A stretch of DNA of 64,000 nucleotides from Shewanella abyssi (GCF_023284025.1 NZ_JAKIKR010000004.1:62001-126000), one strand, 5' to 3'. Shown: positions 16,515 through 26,167, counted from the first letter of the stretch. The notes: a model not told the origin generated them from the letters alone. Numbers and translations are program-made.

Positions 16515-17923
16515 TGCAAACGTTGAGTTCTGGGCAAAAAAGTCTAGCGGTACTGTTGCTGGTGGTTTTAACTCGATTACTGCTACTGCCTTGGTATCCG
16601 TTGATGGATACCACTGAGGCAAGATATGGCGAAATGGCGCGTTTGATGGTGGAGACTGGCAATTGGATCACGCCACTATTTGATTACGATGTGCCGTTTT
16701 GGGGCAAACCGCCGCTGCATACTTGGATGAGTGCAGTCTCTATTGTAGGTTTTGGCATATCAGAATTTGCCGTGCGTTTCCCCCACTGGATAGCCGCCAT
16801 GTTGACCTTGGGCGTAGTGGCACTGTTTGCTAAAAAGTTACGCTTACCTGTGTTGCCTATGTTGATTATTTTAGCTTCAACGGGGGTGTTTATTGTCAGC
16901 GCTGGCGCAGTGATGACCGACATGGCATTGACCTTAGGTTTGACGATGGCAATGGTGGGCTTTTATCTGTGCTGGCAAGGTGAAGTGCGCTGGGGCTATT
17001 TGGGCTTTGTCGGTCTTGCTATCGGCTTACTGGCAAAAGGGCCTGTTACGCTGGTTGTTTTCGCTATTGGCACTGGATTATGGTTGCTGTGGCAGTATGG
17101 TTTGATCCGCCCGTGGCAGCATTTGTGGCAGCGAATGCCTTTGTTCAAAGGGGCTGGACTCATGCTGATGATTGCCCTGCCTTGGTATGTTATTGCTGAA
17201 AATGCCACACCCGGCTTTTTAAATTATTTTATTGTTGGCGAGCATTGGTCAAGGTTTGTCGATAGTGGTTGGCAGGGTGATTTATATGGAACCGCACACG
17301 ATCAAACTCGTGGCACTATTTGGCTGTACTTTATTGGTGCAGCGCTGCCTTGGTCACTATTTTTACCACAAGCACTTTATAAAGTGATCATTGCAGCGCC
17401 AAAAAGAAGTGATGAAGATAAAGCGCTACAGGGCGCTGCATTACCGAGTTACCTTATTTGCTGGATGATAGCACCAATGGTGTTATTTACCTTTGCAGGT
17501 AATATCTTACCGGCTTACGTTTTGCCTGGGATCCCTGCATTGGCAATATTGATTGCTTTTGCTTGGCGACATACCCAAGTACCTATGTTACATCGAATCG
17601 CATTGGTCATTCCTGCATTGTTAATGATCGCTGTTGGAGTGATCTATTTTGATGCGGGTAAGGATAAAAGTGAGCGTTGGTTGCTGGACCAACGGCAAGA
17701 GTCGTTAGCGACATACTATTGGGGAAAGATGCCATTTTCGGCTCGTTTTTATAGCGCTGGCAAGACTGAATTGATCACGTCTTTAACGGATGTAAACCCT
17801 AGCGAAAAGCCATTTTATCTGGCTGTCAAACGCTCAAAAATAGATGATACTCTTTTTTCAAATTGCGATGAGATTGCCAGCAATAAAGATCGAGGCTTAC
17901 TGCTTTGTCGTCCCAGCAAATAG
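16514..17923 (+). CDS. GT39/ArnT-like membrane glycosyltransferase
   Basis: A 469-residue polytopic membrane protein with about ten transmembrane helices. Near the N-terminus it has DTTEARYGEMARLMVETGNW and FWGKPPLHTW, matching the conserved first periplasmic loop of ArnT/PMT-family enzymes that use undecaprenyl-phosphate-linked sugars. It would transfer the sugar made by the upstream GT2 enzyme to a periplasmic acceptor such as lipid A, another glycan or a protein. ATG 16514 has TGGAGG seven bases upstream and is preferred over the adjacent TTG at 16511. At 469 residues it is shorter than E. coli ArnT (about 550), mainly in the C-terminal periplasmic part. Confidence 0.87.
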   Translation: MQTLSSGQKSLAVLLLVVLTRLLLLPWYPLMDTTEARYGEMARLMVETGNWITPLFDYDVPFWGKPPLHTWMSAVSIVGFGISEFAVRFPHWIAAMLTLGVVALFAKKLRLPVLPMLIILASTGVFIVSAGAVMTDMALTLGLTMAMVGFYLCWQGEVRWGYLGFVGLAIGLLAKGPVTLVVFAIGTGLWLLWQYGLIRPWQHLWQRMPLFKGAGLMLMIALPWYVIAENATPGFLNYFIVGEHWSRFVDSGWQGDLYGTAHDQTRGTIWLYFIGAALPWSLFLPQALYKVIIAAPKRSDEDKALQGAALPSYLICWMIAPMVLFTFAGNILPAYVLPGIPALAILIAFAWRHTQVPMLHRIALVIPALLMIAVGVIYFDAGKDKSERWLLDQRQESLATYYWGKMPFSARFYSAGKTELITSLTDVNPSEKPFYLAVKRSKIDDTLFSNCDEIASNKDRGLLLCRPSK

Positions 17924-18345
17924 GCTTATTGAGCCAACTTTGGCGTAAACATCAGCAAGAAGCGCGCTTCTTGCTGGTGGGGGCAAGCGTCTTTGTTGCT
18001 GATGCAGTGCTATTTTTCCTACTGTTTGAACAATTTGCTTTACCGCTAATGCTGGCGAGAGTGGCGGCATTTTCTGTGGCGGTAGTGCTGTCATGGTTTG
18101 CCAATCGATGCTGGACCTTTAGCTCACGAGAACAAGTGGCTAAAGGTCGACAGTTGCTAATGTCAGCTTTAGTCTCGAGCACAGCTGCTATCGCCAATAT
18201 ATCGGCTTTCTATCTGATCTCACTGCTGCTTGGGCAATCTCTCCTCGATATGGCTTTTGCTTTTAGCGTTGGTGTATTAGCGGGCTTAGTTTTTAATTGG
18301 TTTGGTGCCAACTTTTGGACTTTTAGAGCGCTAAATATCGATTAA
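17905..18345 (+). CDS. GtrA-family membrane protein
   Basis: A 146-residue protein with four predicted transmembrane helices. It carries the family motifs RFLLVGASVFVADAVLFFLL, FANRCWTFSS and FNWFGANFWTFR. GtrA proteins are thought to flip undecaprenyl-phosphate-linked sugars across the inner membrane. The start is TTG 17905, inside the end of the GT39 gene (19-base overlap), which indicates tight coupling. With its neighbours it completes a load / flip / transfer set. Confidence 0.85.
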   Translation: MSSQQIGLLSQLWRKHQQEARFLLVGASVFVADAVLFFLLFEQFALPLMLARVAAFSVAVVLSWFANRCWTFSSREQVAKGRQLLMSALVSSTAAIANISAFYLISLLLGQSLLDMAFAFSVGVLAGLVFNWFGANFWTFRALNID

Positions 18346-18459
18346 TCCCAGTTAAAGAGAGTGATATGTTACAAACTGTTAAATTAGCTTTTACTCAGAG
18401 CGTAAAACCGATAGCTTGAATCATCATACTTTTGTGATTGTTGATGGAGTAAATCAAAC

Positions 18460-19983
18460 ATGGAATCGGTTTTCAAAGGCTTGGCTATTGGATTAGTGGT
18501 ATTAGGGGGCATTGTTGCTCACTCTGCGGAAGCCAAGTCAACGTCTAAATTGACACTGACAGAAACAACATTGAACGCGCCTTTTAATTTGACGCACCCT
18601 ATAGTGTCGGCCGATCTACTGCCGACTGCAGGTAAAGAGTTAATCGCCTTTGGAGTTGATGATTTAAGCCAACGTTGGATGGCAGTTTACGCGTTAGAAA
18701 GTAGTCAGTATCGGCTGGCGATTAAATTTGAATTGCCCCAAGCGCTGCACTCGTTCGATATTACTGAGTATCAAGCAGGTAAACGGCAACAATTGTACTT
18801 TTTATCCCAAGACGAACTGCTGCTTTTCCAGCCTCAAAAAGAGACCGTGACTGCCGAGTTAATCACCTTAGCTGCTATCAACTCCTTATTCTTTAAATCT
18901 CGTCCAGATTATTTAAGCCGCGGCGAATTTATCGCTGATTTAAACGGTGACAAACAAGATGATATCTTGATCCATGACTTTAATCAGGTGCAGCTGTTTA
19001 TTGCTAATGATGGCGAATTTAAACACCAAGTATTGCCGATTAAACCCCAGTCTCGATTGTTTGACGATGGCGCTACGTATATCCAGTCAAAACTCTATAT
19101 TAGTGATATCAATCTTGATGGGTTAGTCGACATTGTTAAAATCGGTGAGGGTGAGCTTGAGCTTTATCGGCAAACTGAGGCTGGGATGTTTGACCCTATT
19201 ACGGAGTATGTGTCAGTGCGCCAACCCATAAGTGGCATTGATTGGTGGAACAAGCGCGATGCATTTGGTGAGCAGCTAGACCAAAGCGAGTTGCTATACC
19301 GTAAAGTGGAGGAGCTGAAAGACATTAATAACGACGGTATCACCGATATGGTGGTGCGTTATACCAAAAGCTCTGGTGTATTTGATAGAGCCAATGATTA
19401 TGAGGTGTACCTTGGTGAGAACCAAAAAGGAAAGTTAGTGTTTCCAAAGGTGCCTAGCAGCGTTATTAAAGCGGAAGGCACATTAACGGGCTTACAGTTT
19501 ATTGATATTGATAGCGACGATAAAGTCGAGGTGATGGTGGCTGGATTTGATATCGGGGTTGCACAGATCATCGGCGCACTGCTTTCTGGCAGTATAGATC
19601 AAGATGTTCATCTATTTAAAATGGATGCACAGGGGCGCTTTGCGCAAGAGTCGAATGTCAGTAAAGAGGTTGAGCTCAACTTTAGCTTAAGTTCAGGTCA
19701 AAGTGGCAGTCCTGTGGTTAAATTGGCCGATCTTAACGGTGATGGTTTGAAAGATTTAATGCTATCAGATGATGAAGACACCTTAAGGATCTATTTTGGC
19801 CAGTCTGGCTCACGCTTATTTAGTCGCCAGGCTGAAAAACACGATTTAAAGCTGCCTGTTGATGGCAACATGTTACAAAGCGATGACTTAAATGGCGACG
19901 GTAAAGAGGACATATTCATTAAATATGGTAAGCAAGATGATAAAGTATTAGCCAATCAATTTAGAGTGCTATTCGCCAGCTAA
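18460..19983 (+). CDS. secreted FG-GAP/VCBS repeat protein
   Basis: A 507-residue protein with a signal peptide (GLAIGLVVLGGIVAHSAEA, residues 7-25). It contains at least six Ca2+-binding-like loops of the DxNxDGxxD type: DLNGDKQDD, DINLDGLVD, DINNDGITD, DIDSDDKVE, DLNGDGLKD and DLNGDGKED. This fits a beta-propeller built from FG-GAP/VCBS repeats, located in the periplasm or outside the cell. GGAG lies eleven bases before ATG 18460. It follows the GtrA gene by 114 bases on the same strand and may be co-transcribed with the glycosylation genes, possibly as an acceptor or a sugar-binding partner; that is inference. Confidence 0.8.
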   Translation: MESVFKGLAIGLVVLGGIVAHSAEAKSTSKLTLTETTLNAPFNLTHPIVSADLLPTAGKELIAFGVDDLSQRWMAVYALESSQYRLAIKFELPQALHSFDITEYQAGKRQQLYFLSQDELLLFQPQKETVTAELITLAAINSLFFKSRPDYLSRGEFIADLNGDKQDDILIHDFNQVQLFIANDGEFKHQVLPIKPQSRLFDDGATYIQSKLYISDINLDGLVDIVKIGEGELELYRQTEAGMFDPITEYVSVRQPISGIDWWNKRDAFGEQLDQSELLYRKVEELKDINNDGITDMVVRYTKSSGVFDRANDYEVYLGENQKGKLVFPKVPSSVIKAEGTLTGLQFIDIDSDDKVEVMVAGFDIGVAQIIGALLSGSIDQDVHLFKMDAQGRFAQESNVSKEVELNFSLSSGQSGSPVVKLADLNGDGLKDLMLSDDEDTLRIYFGQSGSRLFSRQAEKHDLKLPVDGNMLQSDDLNGDGKEDIFIKYGKQDDKVLANQFRVLFAS

Positions 19984-19996
19984 ATGAGTATTTAAC

Positions 19997-20017
19997 GGGG
20001 CAGTAAATTACTGCTCC
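19997..20017 (+). terminator. weak stem-loop after the FG-GAP gene
   Basis: GGGGCAG and CTGCTCC form a 7-base stem with one G-T pair and an A/T loop, 14 bases past the stop. There is no downstream T run, so it may only help pause or protect the transcript. Confidence 0.35.
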
Positions 20018-20211
20018 GGTCATTCTAAATATACCGTTTGTTAACATGCCTCCCTTCCGTAAAAGTCACTTTTTATTCAATCTATATCGATAATAAGCAT
20101 ACTTTACAAAGCTATTCATAGACTTTCGTTACATTGCAGTTGTTGACAGTTCTTGACGTGAAACATTGGTCATAGGTAGTGAATTTGTCATTAATTAGTT
20201 AAGGAAAGTAA

Positions 20212-21576
20212 ATGAAGTTCACACCTCGGGGAATTACCTGTCTCTTTTTTGCATTGGCTACAACGGTCGGTTGTAGCTCTGGTGATGCGAGTGACTCAAG
20301 CAGTGAAGCTTACGTACAGTATTACAATGCGTCACCTAATAGCACGGCAACAGCCCTGGTTTTAGATGGCTATCAATACACGGCGGTGAGTTACGCAGAT
20401 TCTCAACCTCGCTATGTTTACAGCACGGGCAGTGCAGAGATGGAAATCGTTGGTACTGATGAGCAGGGCGAGGAGTTATCGCTCTATACCGCGACACTGT
20501 CACTGGCAAATGAAGATGATCACTTTTTTGTTTTACTGGGTGATTATGGAGCAACAGAGTTACTCGACATTCAGTACGATCGCAGTGAGATGGATGAATT
20601 GAACAGTGATGAAAGTGATGACTACAGTAAGATGCAGATGTTAGTTACCCATGCTGCCATGAATGAGCCGACTTATGATATTTACTTTGGTATAGATGGT
20701 GAAGGTTTTAGCGCCGCAACCATGCTGGATTCGCTGAGTTATAAAGGTTTTTCAACTGAGCTGATGTTTGATACTGGCGAATACGTGCTGTATTTGACTG
20801 AGGCCGGAGAGACTACGCCAATCTACACCACTACGGCATTGGACTTGAGTGATAATACGGTTTACAAATTTGTTATCCGCAATAGCTTTGGCCCAGGAAC
20901 ACCTAAGATAACCATTGATGCGGTTGATTCGACGGGGAGTCCAACCCAATATGCCAATATTGACGCCAACGCCGAATATCGCGTTTTTAACGCACTAAAT
21001 AACGTTGATAATATTGATATCGCGATCGCAAGTAATCAGGAGACACAGTACCTTTATGAGTTGGGTAAGCATAGTTTAAGTGATTTCAAGACGATAGGTT
21101 ATAACGACTACGGCGTAACGATTACCAATAATGATTCAAGTGAGGTATTAGCCAATAACTTACTGGTGACCTTTAATCAGGATGAGAGTAAATCGATACT
21201 GGTTTATGACGATGAACTTGGAGTGACCAAGGGGATGACGCTAACTCATGATCACCGTCCGCGCGCTTTTACCCATCTAATTGACTTAGCAAACTTGGTT
21301 TTTGACTATGAAACCTTGGCTATCTACTTCGTGAAACCCACGGAAACGATTGAATCAGCGGAGTATAAAATCACTGGTTTGGAGTTTACTGAGTTAGAAT
21401 CCATTAGCCTTGCATCTGGAGAGTACGAGATTAACGTGGTCTTCGAAGATGAAAACGAAACGCTCACTTTACTCTATCAATCTGACCCTCTGGTATTTGA
21501 TAGTGCAGGTAACTACACCATGGTGCTGAGTAAAGATGATTCACAGCCCTTGGGTTATCGACTGACCACTTTTTAA
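20212..21576 (+). CDS. DUF4397-type lipoprotein
   Basis: A 454-residue lipoprotein. The signal ends in a lipobox, TVGC at residues 18-21, followed by SSGDASDSS. The mature part resembles DUF4397 repeats, with openings such as AYVQYYNASPNSTATALVLDG and AEYRVFNALNNVDNIDIAIA suggesting at least two beta-rich units. The protein is acidic. Function is unknown; cell-surface or periplasmic location is expected. AAGGAAAG lies before ATG 20212. The 228-base gap upstream implies its own promoter. Confidence 0.78.
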   Translation: MKFTPRGITCLFFALATTVGCSSGDASDSSSEAYVQYYNASPNSTATALVLDGYQYTAVSYADSQPRYVYSTGSAEMEIVGTDEQGEELSLYTATLSLANEDDHFFVLLGDYGATELLDIQYDRSEMDELNSDESDDYSKMQMLVTHAAMNEPTYDIYFGIDGEGFSAATMLDSLSYKGFSTELMFDTGEYVLYLTEAGETTPIYTTTALDLSDNTVYKFVIRNSFGPGTPKITIDAVDSTGSPTQYANIDANAEYRVFNALNNVDNIDIAIASNQETQYLYELGKHSLSDFKTIGYNDYGVTITNNDSSEVLANNLLVTFNQDESKSILVYDDELGVTKGMTLTHDHRPRAFTHLIDLANLVFDYETLAIYFVKPTETIESAEYKITGLEFTELESISLASGEYEINVVFEDENETLTLLYQSDPLVFDSAGNYTMVLSKDDSQPLGYRLTTF

Positions 21577-21932
21577 TTGAGCTAAAGTATAAGTCACGCA
21601 GACCGTGGTTTATTGCGCGGTCTGTTAATTAGTACATTACTGCTTCTCTAGGCTTTTAAGGGCATAGGTGTCGATGCCCTTAATTACTTCACTTCTTGTT
21701 CGAGTACGTACTGCTGGCTTATGTCGTTGGCTTTTTTCTGTTATTGCAAACGCTGTTGCTCGATAGCATCCTCGTTTGACAATTTTCAGCGGTTTATTAT
21801 AGGTAATTTGTACGTTTTTAACTCGCTTGAACCTGTAACCATTGTCTATTAATTACCTGCTTATATACTGCTAACAAAATAACTCGATATGTTGTCGTCT
21901 TCACTAGAGTGAAGACAGTTAGGAGTAAGTTT
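21577..21932. other. non-coding gap with two inverted repeats
   Basis: CAGACCG...CGGTCTG (21599-21624) forms a 7-base stem just after the DUF4397 gene and may act as its terminator. A second perfect 10-base repeat, TTAAGGGCAT...ATGCCCTTAA (21656-21683), has an 8-base loop but no T run on either strand. The rest must hold the promoter of the OmpA-type gene. No ORF with a ribosome site is seen. Confidence 0.4.
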
Positions 21933-22601
21933 ATGAGTGTTAAGCACGGCGGTATTATCGCTAGCTGTTTGGTTGCAGCAGTGTTCGTTTCAGGTTGTCA
22001 GACAACCAATCCATACAGTAATGAATCTCAAAATGCTAAAGCCACTAATGGTGCCTTGATTGGCGCACTTACTGGTGCGGTAATTGGCATCGCCTCTTCA
22101 AGTAAAAGTGATAGAGGTAAAGGCGCTTTGATTGGCGCAGCATCGGGCGCCGCGCTTGGTGGTGGTATTGGTTACTATATGGATGTGCAGGAAGCAGAGT
22201 TGCGCCAACAACTGCAGTCATCTGGTGTCAGCGTTACCCGCAGTGGCGATGATATTATTTTGAACATGCCAAATGATGTGACTTTTGGCGTAGATCAAAC
22301 CGAACTTAGCCAACGTGCACAGCAGGTGTTAAACAGTGTGGCTTTGGTCGCCTTAGAATATGATGAGACCAAGCTAAATGTGATGGGCCATACCGATAGC
22401 TCAGGTGCAGCATCTTATAACATGCGACTATCTCAAGTGCGAGCAAGTGAAGTTGCCAGTTACTTGATGAGCCGCCAGGTTCCATCTGCACGAGTGGCCT
22501 CTCACGGCGTTGGTGAAGAGAGACCTGTGGCAACCAATGAGACTAAAGCAGGCCGAGCAGATAACCGCCGAGTCGAGATTATTCTTAGCCCACTAAGCTA
22601 A
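21933..22601 (+). CDS. OmpA-family lipoprotein, YiaD-like
   Basis: A 222-residue outer-membrane lipoprotein. The signal peptide ends at FVSGC (lipobox), followed by a glycine-zipper region (two GALIGALTGAVIG / GALIGAASGAALGGG segments). The C-terminal OmpA domain binds peptidoglycan (MGHTDSSGAASYNMRLSQVR and ADNRRVEI). AGGAG is seven bases before ATG 21933, so that start is preferred over the upstream in-frame GTG at 21909. The order of domains matches YiaD of E. coli. It stands alone, with a strong terminator behind it. Confidence 0.87.
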   Translation: MSVKHGGIIASCLVAAVFVSGCQTTNPYSNESQNAKATNGALIGALTGAVIGIASSSKSDRGKGALIGAASGAALGGGIGYYMDVQEAELRQQLQSSGVSVTRSGDDIILNMPNDVTFGVDQTELSQRAQQVLNSVALVALEYDETKLNVMGHTDSSGAASYNMRLSQVRASEVASYLMSRQVPSARVASHGVGEERPVATNETKAGRADNRRVEIILSPLS

Positions 22602-22622
22602 ACATGGTATCTGTTTTAGTTT

Positions 22623-22650
22623 AAAAACCACCGAATCGGTGGTTTTTTTT
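22623..22650 (+). terminator. rho-independent terminator, shared by convergent genes
   Basis: AAAACCACC-gaatc-GGTGGTTTTTTTT lies 22 bases after the OmpA-type gene. The A tract on the left also gives a T tract on the minus strand, so it may also stop transcription of mgtE. Confidence 0.85.
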
Positions 22651-22668
22651 GACTTGAATATGATTAAG

Positions 22669-24033
22669 CTAGTTTATCAAGAACACGGTCGCCAGCCCTA
22701 AGAAAGCAAATAAGCCGATAACGTCAGTCACCGTGGTTAATACCATACCGCCAGCGAGTGCCGGATCGATATTCATCTTTTTGAGGATAAGTGGAATACT
22801 TGCGCCAGCAAGGCCTGCGACGGTCATATTAATCAGCATAGCCCCGCCAATCGTTGCTCCCAGCGTAATATCGCCTTTCCAAGCCCACACAGCGGCAAAC
22901 ACTAGAACGGACCATAGTAAGCCGTTTAGAAAGCCAATGGCGAGCTCTTTGCCGATAAGCCATCTCGAGTTACTTTGACCAATTTGGCCTAAGGCGATAC
23001 CACGAATCACCAGCGCTAAGGTTTGATTACCGGCGACACCGCCCATGCTGGGGACTATGGTCATCAAAATGGCAATCGTGGCGAACTGCTCTAATGTGCC
23101 TTCGAACATATTACTGACCGATGCGGCCAGTAGCGCAGCAAACAAGTTGACGGTTAACCAGAGTGAACGACGAAAGGTACTTTTAAGCACTGGGCCGAAG
23201 GTATCGGTATCATCGTCCATACCCGCCATCCCCATCATCGAATGTTCGGCGTCTTCTCGAATAACATCGACCACATCATCAATGGTAATACGGCCAAGCA
23301 GTTTGTTGTCATCATCAACAACAGGCGCTGAAACCCAGTCATGACGTTCAAACAGTTGGGCTACCTCACTGTCGGACATACCCACTGGGATAGGTTCAAC
23401 ATCGGCGGCCATGATGTCTCGAACCGACGAATCTGGATTACAGGTGAGTAGATCGGCAATGCGCATACCGCCGAGTACCCGGTCATGTTTATCGACCACA
23501 TACAGCATATCGGTTGCCGGGGGGAGTTCGCCGCGAATTCTCAAGTAACGCAATATCACATCGATATTGACGTCAGGTCTTAAGGTGACGGTATCGGTGT
23601 TCATGATACTGCCAGCAGTATCATCGGGATAAGACAGTGCTTGTTCTACCCTAACGCGATCTTGGGTACTCATCGACTGCAGCACTTCATTAAAGACGCT
23701 GTCTGGCAAACTCCTAAGAATATAAGCTAGGTCATCTGTGTCCATGCTTTCGGCCGCTTTTGCGACGCGCTCAGGGCTCATTTGGCGAATAAGGCTGTCT
23801 TTGAGCTCTTCGCCTAACTCATCGAGAATTTCACCGGTGTGCTCTTGGTCGATCAACTGCCAGAGGACTTGACGAGTACGGGGCGGTGAAGATTCGAGAA
23901 TAAAGGCGATATCGGTGGCAGCCATGTCCTGCAACATATTGCGGACATGAACAAACATGCCGCTACCTAATGCTTTATTTAGCTGATTGAGGCGCAGGTC
24001 TGATGTTTCGTTGTCTAAGACTTCAATCGGCAT
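22669..24033 (-). CDS. mgtE: magnesium transporter MgtE
   Basis: A 454-residue Mg2+ channel/transporter with the full MgtE layout. An N-terminal superhelical domain (about 1-130) is followed by a pair of CBS domains (about 135-255; MNTDTVTLRPDVNIDVILRY, then LLGRITIDDVVDVIREDAEH). After a connecting helix, five C-terminal transmembrane helices include the pore segment with PSMGGVAGNQTLALVIRGIA. GAGGGATCC lies before ATG 24033. It is 86 bases downstream of ptsO on the same strand and may be the last gene of the rpoN-ptsO unit, or have its own promoter. Confidence 0.93.
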   Translation of the reverse strand: MPIEVLDNETSDLRLNQLNKALGSGMFVHVRNMLQDMAATDIAFILESSPPRTRQVLWQLIDQEHTGEILDELGEELKDSLIRQMSPERVAKAAESMDTDDLAYILRSLPDSVFNEVLQSMSTQDRVRVEQALSYPDDTAGSIMNTDTVTLRPDVNIDVILRYLRIRGELPPATDMLYVVDKHDRVLGGMRIADLLTCNPDSSVRDIMAADVEPIPVGMSDSEVAQLFERHDWVSAPVVDDDNKLLGRITIDDVVDVIREDAEHSMMGMAGMDDDTDTFGPVLKSTFRRSLWLTVNLFAALLAASVSNMFEGTLEQFATIAILMTIVPSMGGVAGNQTLALVIRGIALGQIGQSNSRWLIGKELAIGFLNGLLWSVLVFAAVWAWKGDITLGATIGGAMLINMTVAGLAGASIPLILKKMNIDPALAGGMVLTTVTDVIGLFAFLGLATVFLIN

Positions 24034-24119
24034 GGATCCCTCACAGGGTCGTTTAAAAGGCGCTTATCATAACGTAAGTAAAGGGGGATAAAGAACAAAT
24101 ATTATATAGAATTTATGGA

Positions 24120-24395
24120 CTAACTGTCTTCGTCGAATTTGGTATTGATCAAATGACATATGGCATCTAACGCTGCCTCTGCATCGGGGCCGTTGGCGAG
24201 AAGCTGTATCGATTTACCGATCCCAGTTTCTAACATTAGTAAGCCTAGTACACTTACCGCTGAAGCTTGTTTTTCACCTTGAATAATAGTGATTTTAGCA
24301 TCAAATTCTGACGCCAGAACCACCAACTTTGTCGCCGCTCTAGCATGCAGTCCGAGTTTATTGCAAATGGTAACTTGCCGTTCAATCGTTGGCAT
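24120..24395 (-). CDS. ptsO: phosphocarrier protein NPr (HPr-like)
   Basis: A 91-residue HPr-family protein. The phosphorylated His lies in [13 protein letters not shown] (His about 16), and the central Ser region is [14 protein letters not shown]. It acts in the nitrogen PTS chain, receiving phosphate from EI-Ntr and passing it to EIIA-Ntr (PtsN), which is encoded nearby. The ATG lies inside the end of rapZ with a 14-base overlap, as in other gammaproteobacterial rpoN clusters. Confidence 0.93.
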   Translation of the reverse strand: MPTIERQVTICNKLGLHARAATKLVVLASEFDAKITIIQGEKQASAVSVLGLLMLETGIGKSIQLLANGPDAEAALDAICHLINTKFDEDS

Positions 24396-25236
24396 TTTTT
24401 AACTCGCGGTGGCTGGCGGTGACTTTGTGACGGCCTTTTTTGAAGTGTTCTGCGAGCCTTTCGGTGACATAAACGGAGCGATGTTGACCACCGGTACAGC
24501 CAATGGCAATGGTGAGGTAACTACGGTTGTTACGCTCTAAATCAGGTAACCAAGTTTCGAGTAAGTTCTCAATTTGCCAGATAAACTTATTCACCAAAGG
24601 GTGTAGATTTAAAAAGTCTTGTACTGGCTTATCAAGCCCGGTCATGGGCCTGAGATCGGGTTCCCAATGTGGATTTGGCAAAAATCGAACATCAAACATA
24701 AAGTCGGCTTCCGTTGGCATACCATGTTTAAAGCCAAAAGATTCAAACTTAATCATCAGTTCTTTATTGATACTGCCTAATAAAATTTCACGAACTTGGT
24801 CGTTAAGATCATAGATATTTAGATCTGAGGTATCAATATAGTGGTCAACTATTTTCGCCAGAGGTTCAAGCTGGCGGCCTTCAAGCTCAATAGCTTCTTT
24901 CAACGAAATGTTGGCATGAGACAAAGGGTGTAGGCGACGGGTTTCGTTATAGCGCTTGAGGAGCACCTTATCACTAGAGTTTAAAAAGAAACTGAGTAAC
25001 TCCACCCCTTTTGGCAAGTGGGTTAAATGTTTTGTCAGTTCATTCTCTTTCTCAGGCATGTTGCGGATATCAACACTAATGGCGACTAACTCTGAGTTCC
25101 CCGAAAGTTGTTCAAGCAGGGTTCCCATCATTGGCAAGGGTAGATTATCGACACAATAATAGCCGAGATCTTCTAACATCCTTAGCAGTACTGATTTTCC
25201 TGAGCCTGAGCGACCAGAGACTAGAACGAGTTTCAT
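24382..25236 (-). CDS. rapZ: RNase adapter protein RapZ (YvcJ family)
   Basis: A 284-residue P-loop nucleotide-binding protein. Walker A is [10 protein letters not shown] (residues 5-14). The C-terminal half has [19 protein letters not shown], the conserved RapZ/YvcJ motif. In E. coli RapZ guides RNase E to the small RNA GlmZ and so tunes glucosamine-6-phosphate synthesis. Length matches the family. It overlaps ptsO and lies about 200 bases after ptsN, a wider gap than usual. Confidence 0.94.
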   Translation of the reverse strand: MKLVLVSGRSGSGKSVLLRMLEDLGYYCVDNLPLPMMGTLLEQLSGNSELVAISVDIRNMPEKENELTKHLTHLPKGVELLSFFLNSSDKVLLKRYNETRRLHPLSHANISLKEAIELEGRQLEPLAKIVDHYIDTSDLNIYDLNDQVREILLGSINKELMIKFESFGFKHGMPTEADFMFDVRFLPNPHWEPDLRPMTGLDKPVQDFLNLHPLVNKFIWQIENLLETWLPDLERNNRSYLTIAIGCTGGQHRSVYVTERLAEHFKKGRHKVTASHRELKNAND

Positions 25237-25433
25237 CTTTTGACTACCTGATAAAAGTTACAATGTGTGTGTTATAGATGTATACGAGATGTACAAGAGT
25301 ATAGGTTAACTTTTTTCTGGCTTAAAGCAAGAGCTTAGGCTAGTGGGAAAGAACATTTCATATTGTTGTAATAAATACTTAGGTCTTTAAATAACCCTGT
25401 TATATATCGATTATTTAAGGACCTAAATATTAG

Positions 25434-25877
25434 CTATTGAGTGATTAAGTCATATAGTTCCGATTCACTATTGCTTTTTCTTAGCTGCTTAACGATCGCT
25501 TTGTCGTTGAGCTTTTCTGCCATTGAAGACAGTGTTGCTAGGTGTTGCTTACATTGCTCCGCAGGCACTAACAGGGCAAATAATATATCGACCGGCTGTT
25601 TATCTATCGAATCAAAAGAGATCGGTGTTTCACATTTGATTAATATGCCCAACGGATGGTCGATATTAGCCAATCTCCCGTGAGGGATTGCAATACCGTT
25701 GCCTATACCTGTGCTACCCATTTTTTCGCGCGCCAACAGGCTCTCGAAAATCTCTTGTGAGGAAAGGGTCGGGTACTGGACAGCGGCAATATCGCTGATT
25801 AATTCCAGTACCTTTTTCTTACTGCCCGGTGTGGCACAGGTAGTGCATTCCGGCTGCAGGATGGTGCGTAATTCCAT
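25434..25877 (-). CDS. ptsN: nitrogen PTS EIIA protein
   Basis: A 147-residue EIIA-Ntr. The phosphorylated His is in GIAIPHGRL (His about 66), and the conserved VDILFALLVP and HLATLSSMAEKL segments follow. It regulates potassium transport and nitrogen- or sigma-54-linked processes through its phosphorylation state. The N-terminus has a CTTC pair (ECTTCATPGSKKK), often seen in Shewanella/Vibrio versions. It starts two bases after the hpf stop, so the two are co-translated. Confidence 0.93.
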   Translation of the reverse strand: MELRTILQPECTTCATPGSKKKVLELISDIAAVQYPTLSSQEIFESLLAREKMGSTGIGNGIAIPHGRLANIDHPLGILIKCETPISFDSIDKQPVDILFALLVPAEQCKQHLATLSSMAEKLNDKAIVKQLRKSNSESELYDLITQ

Positions 25878-25879
25878 CG

Positions 25880-26167
25880 TTAGTGTTTGGTCAGCTTCTC
25901 TTTGTGTTTAATAACCTGACGATCTAATTTGTCGATCAGGGAGTCTATTGCGGCGTACATGTCCGCATGTTCCGAAGTGGCAAATACTTCACCTTTTTTA
26001 AGGTGAATTCGAGCTTCGGCTATCTGTTGCAATTTTTCAACGTTCAATATGACGTGCACATTATTGATCTGATCGAAATGACGTTCAAGCTTTGTAAATT
26101 TCTCTTCAACATAACTACGTAGTGATGCAGTGATTTCAACGTGATGTCCAGTAAGGTTAATTTGCAT
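25880..26167 (-). CDS. hpf: ribosome hibernation promoting factor (short form)
   Basis: A 95-residue S30AE/sigma-54 modulation protein, beginning MQINLTGHHVEITASLRSYV with the family segment KKGEVFATSEHADMYAAIDS. It binds the 30S decoding centre in stationary phase and promotes 100S dimers. The short length, without the C-terminal dimer domain, fits gammaproteobacterial HPF. It lies 30 bases downstream of rpoN, ahead of ptsN. Confidence 0.93.
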   Translation of the reverse strand: MQINLTGHHVEITASLRSYVEEKFTKLERHFDQINNVHVILNVEKLQQIAEARIHLKKGEVFATSEHADMYAAIDSLIDKLDRQVIKHKEKLTKH

